A stretch of 64,000 nucleotides of DNA, taken from assembly GCA_033675265.1 (NCBI GenBank), contig JAUJYZ010000041.1:1-64000 (forward strand). The letters are read 5' to 3'. Positions within the stretch are counted from its first letter, which is position 1; each line of letters opens with the position of its first letter. The translations under genes and the position numbers were made by a program. The notes beneath the pieces are model-generated. The model made no database searches, was not told where the DNA came from, and saw only the letters and a program-made list of their open reading frames with translations. The DNA is from Actinostola sp. cb2023 (Eukaryota > Cnidaria > Anthozoa > Actiniaria > Actinostolidae). Positions 46,820 through 58,800 of this stretch are shown in pieces.

Positions 46820-47900
46820 TATACCTCAAAATAATATTTCAATATCAAAAACTTTTGTGTTTTTCTGTGGCAAAACGAGAGTTTACTCCTGCCACCTTTG
46901 TCAGCCGCATTATCCCAAGTGGATAATTAACAAGTAGACAACGAGTAGCGGAATAGTCAGAATCGCTCAGCCAATCAGATGCTCAGTTCAACTCAGTAAT
47001 TATTATGCTAACTACATTTATACACCTCAGTTGTAACGGTATATATAACTTACTCATACCATGATCTTTATATAAAGAATACTAAAATAATGAGAGTGAG
47101 ATTACGTACTGTTTAGTAAACGAGCAGGAGTGTTTTATTGGGTTTAAAGTTTAAAACCATGAGGCGAAGCCAAGTGGTTTTAGACCCGATAAAACACGAT
47201 CTGCGAGTTTATTGAACAGCTTGAAAATCGATATTCCAAAGTAATACATTTTTGGATGATTTCAATAAGAAAACAGCTAGCAAGGAAAACACAAACATGG
47301 CAGTATCGTGTTGCTTCTAACGCCTCACACATGCGCACCGATACTACTGATACTCTCAAAAAGATCCCACATTTGAAAGACGGTCTGAAAGTGTGACCAA
47401 GGAGCAATCTTTCCGGACAACATATATGTCATCCCGTACAGGGAACTGGGAGGTCAATGATACGACACCAATATGAGACCTTCCCTTATTAGTATTCTTT
47501 ATATAAAGAATACTAATGAGGATGAGACTTTATATAAATTTTCATCCTCATTAGTATTCTTCTATTTCGTGTAGATTCGTATAAGCGCAGTGCGGTATAT
47601 AAAGCGTGTGCTTGCATAATGAATAGTATCCTATTACAATCAAGTTGAACATTAACAAATTGATTAATATATCATGACAGGTACATGCATGTGATGGATT
47701 TCGTCCTTCTGATTGGATGAATTGCTCATTAATTATGCATGATTTTTGAATAAATAGTACTATTTACATGTATGTTACATGGGTTAAATAATTAGTGTTT
47801 GTTTTCTGCTAGCTAAAATATGTACTGTATTTTATGGTGAATTCGATATTGTACAAATTACTCATGAATTTGGCAATGACCTTTTAAAACATCTTTATAG

Positions 47901-49645
47901 CTGCAGAACAACAGAGACGAGCAGACACTGAAAGAGAACTTGGAAACACACAGCAGAGATCGAACGAACTTGAAACGTCTTTAGCTGCAGAACAACGAGA
48001 AGAAACTGAAAGACAACTTGGAAACACACAGCAGAGATTGAATGCACTTGAAACGTCTTTAGCTGCAGAACAACAGAGACGAGAAGAAACTGAAAGAGAA
48101 CTTGGAAACACACAGCAGAGATCGAATGCACTTCAAACATCTTTAGCTGAAGAACAACAGAGACGAGAAGAAACTGAAAGAGAACTTCAAAACACACAGC
48201 AGAGATCGAACGAACTTGAAACATCTTTAGCTGCAGAACAACAGGGTCATGAAGAAACACGAAGTAATCTAAGTGAGGCTGAAACAACACTGGTAGAACT
48301 CCGCCAGGCTCTGGAAGAATTGAGAAATAGTAGAGCAAGGTGTGATTGGATCCTAACTAGAAATGAAATCCAAGTGTCTGAGAAGGTTATTGGTGTCGGG
48401 GGATGGGGTAGTGTGGTGGAAGGAAGATTACGTGGGTCTGTAGTGGCTGTGAAACAAATTCATGAACTCATTATGTCACCTCATAACAGGCGACTCTTTG
48501 AACGTGAAATGAACATTGCATCAAGATGTCGTCATCCTTGTCTTCTTCAGTTTATTGGAGCCACCAATGATGATGCTAGTCCACTGTTTGTGTCTGAACT
48601 GCTAGACACCAGTTTAAGGGCAGTTTTACAGGAACGTGAATTGGAACTCAACGAGGTGAAGACCATTGCACTGGATGTGGCAAGAGCATTAAACTACTTA
48701 CATCTCAGCCATCCAGCTCCCATAATCCACCGGGACATCAGCAGTGCAAATGTGTTGCTATGGAAACATGGTGATGACTGGAGAGCCAAATTATCAGATT
48801 ACGGCACTGCAAACTTTATGCAATACTCCATGAGTATAAATCCTGGTGCTGCGGTTTATTCTGCACCTGAAGCACAGACATCTAGACAATCACCCAAGGT
48901 AATATCACATTTCACTCGATTATTACTTCATTGTCATCATCATCACCCTCATTATATTTGTGATCTAGTCTGTGATAAATTAGTATTTTTCTATCCATCA
49001 TCATTATCTTCCTTTATGTGATATGAGCTGTAATAAAAAAATGAAATATTAGACGATTTGGACAAGCTGACATGCACCCAATAATTATTCACAATATAAT
49101 GTTTGTCGGACTCACTCTATGAGGAATGGCCTGTCATGCTACCTTTGTGTCCATTATCAAATGGTTCATTTAATATTTAAGTGTCCCCAATTTAACTCGT
49201 GATATCACTCGTGGTATTCTAGAAGTTTTGACACATGACATTAATAAAGTTTATGTATGTACATGTATATGTATGTCACATGAATTTGTGGTTGCGTTCT
49301 CCATACTACATTCACTGTGACTGGATCAAACGACAGTCACACACTAATAATACAATTATTACTAGTATCTTTTCACTATGAATCGTTAGTCATCAAAAGA
49401 AAGAAGCAGAGAATACAGTTTCCCTTTTTACTTTCAAGATTGATGTTTACAGCTATGGAGTGCTGTTGTGTGAGATGAGCACCCGCGAACTTCCTGATCC
49501 AAGCAGACGAAACCAACAAGTTGCTATGGTAACCAGAACATCCTTGAGGGCCATGATCAGGAGGTTCTTGAATGAGAACCCAGCGCAGCGTCCCTCCATG
49601 GAAGAAATAATTGGTTCCCTTGAGAATCATGACTGCATGAGCTGA
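47901..49645 (+). CDS. Gene C: coiled-coil TKL-like kinase (5' exons broken or unidentified)
   Basis: Exons 47901-48898 and 49439-49645 encode about 400 residues in phase, with acceptors TTTATAG and TTTCAAG and donor CCCAAG|GTAATA. The first 120 residues are four copies of a 28-residue coiled-coil unit (one shortened to 26), such as AEQQRREETERELGNTQQR. The kinase follows: GVGGWGSV, VAVKQIHEL, FEREMNIA, HRDISSANVLL, SDYG, SAPEA, and RPSMEEII near the end. There is no in-frame ATG before the kinase, so an upstream exon ending at phase 1 is needed. The only candidates I see are the broken CAP-Gly exons at 36130 and 46316. The intact kinase frame argues for recent decay or for an unrecognised start exon. 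Confidence 0.75.
47903..48237 (+). repeat. 84-bp coding tandem repeat (28 residues, four heptads)
   Basis: Four consecutive copies begin with GCAGAACAACAGAGACGAG-like sequence; the second lacks 6 bp. The length of 28 residues equals four heptads, so copy number can change without breaking the coil register; the 26-residue copy would cause a local skip. Confidence 0.9.
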
Positions 49646-49724
49646 GTAATTTTAGCTGACATTTAGACTGCTATATCCAATGAAAGCTACAGTTACGGTA
49701 GCACATATCAGCCACACTATCATA

Positions 49725-50135
49725 TACACCTATTTCAAAAATCGTTGTCGCAGCCGAAGCAACATTCAACACTCCAAGACTGCAAAGGATTTTGGGTTTT
49801 TTTCCCGTAATTAATTTATTCAGAGCATATTTTGGTTGCATGCGTTTGTGACATATTATTATGGCAAGCTGAAGTACGTGGTATAGCTCAGGTGTTAAAC
49901 CGAATATTTCGGAAAATACAAGTACTACAAACGTGTTGGTGCGCCGGGTACTAAATATAAACCCGTTGAACAAGAGCAGGCATCAAGCATTTTCATTTAA
50001 AAAAATGTGCCATGCTTCCAATTCAAACAGTTAATGAGCTGAAAAACTACATTCATGACAACTGAATAAATTAATCATGAGGAAAATTACCGAAATCCTT
50101 GCTCCGACTGCGACAACGATTTTTGAAATAGGTAT
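49725..50135. mobile_element. TA-flanked MITE (TACACCTATTTC ends)
   Basis: Terminal repeats TACACCTATTTCAAAAATCG then TTGTCGCAG, mirrored on the right, with TA at both edges. The interior is non-coding. It lies just after the gene C stop codon. Confidence 0.85.
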
Positions 50136-51510
50136 ACAGCATTCATGTATGTCCTTGGAAAATGATTTTTACACAGGTGGGTTACCTGTGGTCAGGGTTT
50201 TGACTGAGAGAGACTAGAAAGACCTAACCACAGGGAACCCACTACTATAGAAAGCCATTTTTATGGATACAACACGGTAACAGGTAGCTAATTGAGTTGT
50301 TTTCGTATGGGTGGGAAGTAACCATACCAAGTATTCTGATTGGTTGAGCAATGATTTTCCATGCTGTGATTAGTTGAGTATAGATGTCTTTGATTCCGCA
50401 TCGTACTTGACCTTGGGAGCGAGGAAGAATCAGAGAGAACCTCTGCCAGCAGGGAACTCTGCCGTACATTTCCTAAGCATATATATAGAACTTAGTCATA
50501 AATGGAAACTTAATAAGTGAGTACACTTCTATGGGCTGCGCCGGTGTATATAATGATAAATATAAAGTGTCAGTACTTTACTGATGTTTCGAGTCTATAG
50601 CTTAGCCCTTTCGTTGGAGTTAAAGAGCTACATGTACATCCTGCTGCACCAGTTTATATGCATTGTATTACTTTATATGCGAATTCCCTGACATTTCGAC
50701 AAAACATCCAGCCAACTCATTTTGAATGTTATTTCAATTTTCTTCAATGCAATATTCTTGTTCAGTACAAGACGTTCATGAAGAATATGGCTGCAAATAG
50801 AAACTGACCCATGATCTTTCACGCTTTCTGGTTGAATAACTCTATTGACTTTAAAGTGAAGATATTAACTAGAAAGTGTCAGAAAATGTATCCATTGGAC
50901 TTATATAGATTGTCTGGAATGAAAAGTTAAAATTAGCTACTGCATGGTGTGTACTGTCTAGACTCGCACACTTTGTATATTTCTAGTAACACTCTTATAC
51001 ATACTTTAATACATGTACTTACCTTTGCTACGCCTTAATTTGTAGTTGTTAGTCAGTCATTGCAAGTAAGATTGATTTAGTCTGTAGCTGGCGCAGCGCA
51101 GAGGTGGGGATTGGGGAGAGGCACTGGAAAAAATACACGCTTTTCAAATTCATTGGAAATGTCCAAACCCAAACAATTTGCAAGAATTAAATTTCCAAGG
51201 AATGTCCAATGTTTGAAGAACATACGTTTTTACCAGTGAGAGGATTGCAACAAAGACTCCACTTTTTTCACTCACTATTATTTTACGTCCCGCTTCCTTT
51301 CTCGGCCCAGCCCCCTCTCCCTTATTAGTCTATGACTGTTGAACCTGTATCTCTCTATCCCATGCTCTCTATCCCAGAGAGGGGAGTTTCTACAGTTATA
51401 TTATATACTGACTATCATGAGAAAGACAACAAAATATAACATAGTTTCCTGGCAGAACACTGACACCATCGAGCACCGTTCATACCAGCAGAGGGCAGGA
51501 AAAAGTGTCC

Positions 51511-51654
51511 GCAGGTTTTCGTATGAGTGGGAAACCTACAGTTACCTTGACACTCAAATGGCTTCCTTTCTGAACCAATCAAAAAACGTGCAGATCCAAT
51601 CAAACTCTTTCAAAACGGCACCGTACCGTAACTTTCCCACTCATACGAAAACAC
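51511..51654. mobile_element. Foldback MITE (TTTTCGTATGAGTGGGAAA)
   Basis: TTTTCGTATGAGTGGGAAAC with CTACAGTTAC is mirrored by GTAACTTTCCCACTCATACG and AAAAC at the right. Degenerate relatives occur near 6500-6650 (AAGAGTTTGATTGGATGAG, CACTCGTACGAAAACG). Confidence 0.7.
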
Positions 51655-52189
51655 CTCTAACCATAGTTAATATTGTATTCATGCATGTTGAATTATTTCT
51701 GGAATAAAAAGCATTATCACATTTAAGTCTTTGTGAACTTTATCACTACTGAAAGATACACCGATGTGGAAAAAGTTGTTCTCTTGAAAATGTGTTGGAA
51801 ATGTACAGATCGTCTGTTGTCAGTTTCAGTAAAACTTTCCAATAGTTCATCGCCTCACAAAACAGGCGTCACACTCCATCCACGTCCATTCACATAGAGA
51901 CAGAAAATGAGCACCAGCATTTTATCATGTCCTGATTTCCCCCCGCTGTGTTTGAGAAACATTTGATGACTTGGTGCAGACTCTTTCTTTTGAGAAGTGC
52001 ATTGTCACCAGATATGATGTCATCACTCGACTCCTCATTCTGGATCCCCTATCCCACGATCCCTCACTCCTTTTACCTAAATTCTCATGACAGTTGAAAG
52101 CAAATGCATATTTATTTCAGTCAAAAGCGGTGACACATGACATTCTTGTAGTATTTCAGGTGAACATGATTTTGTCTTATATCCTATTT

Positions 52190-52560
52190 TTCTACCTATA
52201 TTTCGTTTTATTTTTTACTTTTTACTCCTTTCCCTTTTATATATATTTTTTATATACTTCCCCCCTCCATCATATACAAAGACAATCACACTACCTCCCT
52301 CCCCTCTACATCCCCACAGTATGCCATCCTCCCCTCCCCTGTCTATACCAAATATTTATATTTTAACTTTATTTTCATGTTTTTCATTTCCTTCATTCAT
52401 TTTTTACCTTTTATTTTAATTTCCTGTACCCTTTATTTATTTATTTATTTATTTTATTTATTTATTTGTATATTTTATTTTCTTCCTTTCTTTCTCTACC
52501 CACATTTCATTTCATTTTTTATTTTTTATTATGTCATCCTTTTTTATCCTCACATACAGC
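52190..52560. repeat. T-rich low-complexity tract with (TTTA)n
   Basis: Runs of TTTA, TTTTA and TTCATTT, with a clean (ATTT)n stretch at 52435-52470. Open frames rich in Phe, Leu and Tyr here follow from composition. Confidence 0.85.
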
Positions 52561-52764
52561 CACTGCTCTCTCTTCCTTTCCATATGTATGGGTTAAATTC
52601 CATTATTTGCCTTATATAAAAAGCGAGAGCGGAGGACCACGGACCGTTCCCGTTGAGCTGCCCTGCCCTGCCCTCCCCTCCCTTAGCTATTTGTAACCAA
52701 GACGTAATGGACTGGAAATAGAAAACGAAAGCGTGAAAGCGAGGCTTGGAGGGAAATTCCCAAA

Positions 52765-52857
52765 ATGGCGTCAAGCGAAGAGGAAGTGAGTGTTCAAAAC
52801 ACGAACTCTACAAGACGATATAGCACGCTTTTACCTTTACTAAAGCGATACAATTAA
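52765..52857 (+). other. Upstream ORF of the CYLD-like gene E (30 codons)
   Basis: An ATG in good context (CAAAATGG) opens a 30-codon frame (MASSEEEVSVQNTNSTRRYS, then ten more residues) that stops 28 bp before the main ATG. It could be a translated leader peptide. A GTGAGT sits inside it after MASSEEE, so it could also be part of a short first exon. Confidence 0.4.
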
Positions 52858-52885
52858 TGCCTTAGCACCATACGAAGCCCGTACC

Positions 52886-55800
52886 ATGGATGGAAAGCTA
52901 CACAAGTACATCTTGCTAAACGACAGGGTCGGAGAACACACCGAAAAAGGGTTGTTGTCGTTGTCAACAAAAAGTATCCCGACACAATTTCTACGAGGCG
53001 AACTCCTGGAAGCTCTACTCGAAGCAGTCCAGCCTAAGGACCCCGAAAAGATTGCCCTGACAGGCATATCCAAGAAGAGCCAAAAGCTAGAATGCCCCAC
53101 GTCGGAGGTAGCAAAGCTAACAGACAGCGAAGCAGACTTGCTCATGGCTGTCTCATCAGCTGAGGAAAGGTTTCGTATTTATAGAGAGAGGAATCGTTTA
53201 GAGGCAGGGAAATCTTTGTCAGTTGGTGATAAGGTGTTGGTTAAGGTGAAGAACATTCCGAGAGAAGTTCGAGGTGTGATCTGGTTCATAGGAACTTTGC
53301 CAACGAACGTTGGGATGATGTTTGGCCTGGAGTTACTTAGCAAGGTACAGTGTATGTTGTATGTTTTTATATCATTTCTGGAATGAAACTCTGTAAGCTT
53401 GGTTATTCCTTTTAATTTTAGATAAAATTTCTTGTATTGCCTTTGGTGGATTTCTTATTTCGTTTCTCTTTGGATTATTGTTATTATTATGTAATCTCGT
53501 TTAAACACGTCTTGCACAAAAGAGTGAGTTAAAAAGAGAAGAGGATACACTTTTTAAAATTGCTTTTCAATAATCATATAAATAGAGGTTATTAGTCGGT
53601 TAAGCATCTAATACGGCTGTGTATTTTTACGAGTCATTTGGTATTTTGGCGAGCCTTTAGGCGAGCCAAAATACATGACGAGTAAAAATTCACAGCCGTA
53701 TTAGATGCTTCACCGACTAATAAGTTGTTTATTATATATTTTGTCAAAGAAACTAGCTATTTTGATGAAAGAAAAACAACAAATTACAGTGAAATTTCTG
53801 TACGAGCGCGCGCTAGCCAAAACTGTCAATTTCTCGCACGCTGATTGGTTAATTTTCATCACACGATTCTGCATTAATGATTGGAAAGCCAGTTTGAAGT
53901 AACTACCCAAAATATGGTCCCATATTTCGCGCGTTCTTGTGCATATTTCGTGCGTTCTTTGACAAAAAATATAATAAACTCATTTATTGTAACTACTCAC
54001 ATGTAATATTAATATTTTTTTTATTTGGAAGAGAAAAACTGTCATTTTACATGCATTTTGTGTACATGTATATCTCTAACCATTTTCTCTAAAAATGGTA
54101 TTGGATTATACTGTAGAGCTCAAAGCACAGCTTTTTATTATGACAAGGCTACACCTAGATTACACACCCAATATGTTGTACATAAAATATAGGTACATAA
54201 ATGTCATTGAAGACATACTGTATTAATTAATTAATGTACATGTCAATATGTACAATTAAAATTGGCATTGACCAGTTTGCATGTGTTAAACCAGTCTTTT
54301 TTATAGAGTGAACAAATCCTTTAATAACATAGCTAAAATATAACACATGCTACGGTTGGTTAATTAGCATGTGCGAGCGTGCATCTATAACTCGATGGAA
54401 TGCACGATGACGTCAAAGTAATCAGGATCAAAATTTAAAATGTTTTTATGATATAGCTAAAATATAGCTTGTTTAATTATATGGCTATGTTATAAAATAA
54501 ATGGTCAACACTCAGCATGCATCCATTGAGTTATGGAACCGATGTACTTGTACTTGGTCGGCTGCTATAAGCACTCGAGAAGCTAGAGTAGCACTCGGCC
54601 ATGCCTCGTGCTACTCTTATGCTTCACTGTCTTGTGCTCAACAGGCTACCACGTGCATCCATAACTTAAAGTGTATATGACACGAAATTTTTTCTTTTGA
54701 AAATCGATTACATATGAAGTGAATAGTGGGATGGTTCAGTATTTTGTGATTTGAGCTTCGCATTGGCGAGTTATAAAGGATTGAAATCGTGATATGGTAA
54801 TTCGGTGACGTCAGAGTGGGTTTAATTTATTATACAAAAGCGCCATTGTGCAAATTATTGAAATTTTTTAATCTGGCAAAATGTTTTCTACAATTGATAT
54901 ACATGATGTTCATTTTGTTTTTCTATTTTAGAAAAGAGTACTGCTTGGAAAAATACAAATAAGTTTCGGCAAAACCCACTCTGACGTCACCGAATTAGCA
55001 TATCACGATTTCAAAGCTTTATAACTCGCCAATGCGAAGCTCAAATCACAAAATACTGAACCATCCCACTATTCACTTCATATGTAATCGATTTTCAAAA
55101 GAAAAAATTTCGTGTCATATACACTTTAATAGATGCATGCTGAGTGTTGACCAGTTCTTCTTCAATCCATAATCCATTGATGACTCATTTATTCTGTGTA
55201 CAAGGATTTATTTTAATATATTCAACATATGGGTCTCCAACTAGCTATCTAATAATAATGATGATAATACAAATATAACTCTACACTGAAACGTGTCACG
55301 GTCGGCACATAAGAGTCCAAAAAGACCAGGGTTTGTATAACTTCTACAGTTTTAATCCAATCAATTTGAAACTTGGCAACATTACAGTATATGTCAAGAC
55401 GACAAATCTGTTCTTTTTTGTTTATTGATTTTTTGCTATTTGGCGGATGTCACGAAGATACCTACAAATTTTGAAATTCACAAATTTATACACTAATTTG
55501 ATCTGACATTGCAATCAAAAGAACACTACAAATTAGAGATATTAATTAGCTGAAACAAGATCTCAGATATCGTTATTCAATCCACTGATTTGAATTTTTG
55601 ACACTTGAAAGTCTGCCATTTTGTTACTAAAAATAGTACAAAATGGCGGGAATTTCAAAATGATATCACACATGTTGATAAAAATGATATCGCCACTGGG
55701 GGGAGTGGGAAAATCATTTAAAAGTATCATTTTGCTATCAGCCGGTGTACCACTGTATTGCTAAATCCATTTTCAATAATGTTTCCAAAATCCCTTCTGG

Positions 55801-58800
55801 TCTTGTCACGTAGGCTTGTGTGCATTTTACAAAACATGGCGAGCCGCACTGCTTAGTTACGGCGTTTCCACCGCTTTCAAGTTGGTGGAAATCTCAGCAG
55901 GGAATCACGGTTTCTATTGTACTCGCAGCCTGATCCAATTATCACTTTCCTAGCGGCTTGTTATAATGAACATGTCTATAACTCATCACAGAGCATTCAC
56001 ATTTCTCGTTATAATAAATTATTACGAAACCGAATTCCGTTGTTCAAAAACAAAAATTATATTGTTGTCGACTTATGAAACTCGACAAGAAAACAGCGAT
56101 TGATTTGATTTTGCTTTGCTGAATTTTCTTAATTAGTATTATCTTTATCAAATTTAAAAGCGAAAGTCATCCGAAATTCTGGCTAAATCCTCTTTACACT
56201 CACTGAGCAAAGGCGATACACCCGATTGCTCGTTCTTATCAGGCGATACACCCGGGATAAGAACACGTAAAGTAAAGAGAAGAGCCGGGCTTTTGTAGCC
56301 TCCTATGCAGACTTTGTAGTAGCGCTTCCGGTCGGTCATTCCTCCACGGAAACCGGAAGCGCTACACAAAGTCTGCATAGGAGACTAGGCTTTTGTTGTC
56401 ATTTCATACTTTGGTTAGATTTGTGAAAGAACCGCTCCTCAGTAGAGCTGGTACCGGGCGCTGCTTTAGGAAATACACTTACTTAGATCCTGTAGAGCAG
56501 TTACAACTTAATTATTGAGAAATTAGCTGTTGTCTTTTCAGTTAAATTGGAAATATGTCGATTTTTCTCACTATATATTAGATATCGATGTCTATAAAGT
56601 GACGGACTTATGCGTCTTCTGAACTTTAAGTTTGCTGATGTTCACAGTCGACTTCGACTGAATCACAGACCATCGACCGGCAGGGGTCCTGCATGTAATA
56701 AATAAACACAATTTCTAGCAAAATTAAAGCAAATCGAGACTTCCCAAGGAAGCATCCAGATAATACAACAAACTCTATACTCACGGTGATACAGCCCTTG
56801 CGGGCCAAGTTTCTCTGCTGCTTCCAGGACAAAATAGAAGACATTTCTTCCCGCCAAATTATATATCAATTCTTTCGTGTCAAAATGCAATTTCAAATCA
56901 CATTGGGTACTAACAAAGATAGCTTGAACATGGAATATCTCTATTTGGGCAAAATTAACCAAGATCGTGCAGAAATAAACCATAAATGGTAGATTTTAGA
57001 GAGCGATATGTTGTCGTGTAGAGAAAGCGCGGGAATGTGATTGAGAAAGACTCATGACCGATGCTCAGCATGCATTATGACGATAATGCATTATCGTAAC
57101 TGTTGATAGCTACCTTTAGTTAATCCTGTTGAATTAATGACTGTTTACAGCGCGGACCTCTCAACTATTGCCTTTAATGTATTCGCATACTTTTGTCTCG
57201 CCATCCTCCAATTAGCCGTTAGATCAGAGATAAGACAATCCTGCAAAGCTGATTGGATAATGGCCAAGACAAAAGTATGCGTCGGGCCGAATACATTAAA
57301 GGTGGTTATACATTTGTGCTTCGTGCTGTACATGTAATACGGGTTGAGACAATAGTAGCAACCCTATAGACCCTATGCATAATTCTGTGCCTTTAAAATA
57401 GACAAACTAAAACCTTTACAGTACAAATTGCTTCAGCCATCGAAAAGAGTACTTCAAGTTGGGTTGTTATAGACCTAATATTCAAGAAGTTATTACGGAT
57501 CAAAAACAGAGAGTTTTGTATGTGTTTATCAACCGAGGCCTTTAGAGCCTCGTTTTCATGTTTTTTCACACTATAAAGTACTCGTAACTTTGCAGGAATT
57601 TACTATTTCACCTTCAAACTCACAGACTAACTTTCTTGGAGCATTGCTGAACCATTTTGCTACTTTAGACATAAATGTACAAATATTATGCTAATTAGCA
57701 GCAGCCATTTTTGCATTAAACACTGCAAATTAACTTGACATTAATTAAGGGGAGTGATTTCTGGGACTTTGACAACTGACCGCTTAAAGTGCATATGAAG
57801 CGAAATTTGTTCTTTTAAAAATTGATTACATATGAAGTGAATAGTGAGTGGGATATTTCAGTATTTTGTGTTTTGAACTTCGCATTTGCGAGTTATAAAG
57901 GTTTGAAATCGTGATATGCAAATTCGGTTGCGTCAACTCGGTTGCACGCTGTAACTTGTTTATATTTTTTCAAGCAGTACTCTTTTCTGAAATAGAAAAA
58001 CATCATTTATATAAGTTGTAGAAAACTTTTTGCCAGATTAAAAATGTCAGTAATTTGCACAAGGGCACTTTTGTATAATAAATTGCAACCAAAATGGCGT
58101 CAAAATGACGCCGTGATATTAGCATATCACGATTCCAAACCTTTATAACTCACAAATGCAAAGTTCAAAACACAAAATACTGAACCATCCCACTATTCAC
58201 TTCATATGTAATCGATTTTTAAAAGAAAACAATTTGCTTCATATGCACTTTAATAGAGGATGACAGGATTGATTGAATTGATATTCTCTGTCTACAGGAA
58301 GGACATGCACAAGGTACAACAGATGGGACCTTCAGAAACAAGAGATACTTTGATTGTCCACCAGATTGTGGCGTGTTTGTTGCAATGGATAAAATTCGAC
58401 CACTAGTGGAACATGTATCAAAATCACCTCGAAAAGAAGGACAAACAAACTACAAATCGAAATTACATTCATTCATTCCAAGTGGATTTAAGAGCAAAAC
58501 AGACCATCACTCACATGATAAAGCCTTTCCTATTTACAATGACAAGTTGAAAATTGACCAAAGAGTTGTTCTTTTTCTGGATGACGAGCCAGTGAGAGGT
58601 CATGTGAGATACATTTCAGAAACGCGAGAAGCTGATGGCCGTCTTCCGGTGGGAATAGAACTGGTAATTATTTATATATAGTGATGGGGATGCTCGTCGT
58701 ACCTTTTAGGGTTTGATATCCACGATTTGGTGCCACTTAGGGGGTCTCAGATTTAAAAGGAATGCCAAGACAACAAGTCGGTACCTTTTAGGGTGTCTGC

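Larger units (their letters stand above)
50136..52764. other. Intergenic between genes C and E
   Basis: A CACAGG-type inverted pair lies near 50170-50245 (GGGTTACCTGTGG and CCACAGGGAACCC). The rest is AT-rich to 51500, followed by the MITE at 51511 and the T-rich tract 52190-52560. No gene was recognised. The last 150 bp may be the gene E promoter and leader (CCCTGCC repeats near 52662). Confidence 0.5.

Noticed and set aside
47895..48338. 147-residue minus-strand frame
   Set aside because: It is the antisense shadow of the repeated coiled-coil exon of gene C.
52094..52696. Hydrophobic frames rich in Phe and Leu suggesting membrane proteins
   Set aside because: They are caused by the T-rich tract and have no start, splice or domain support.
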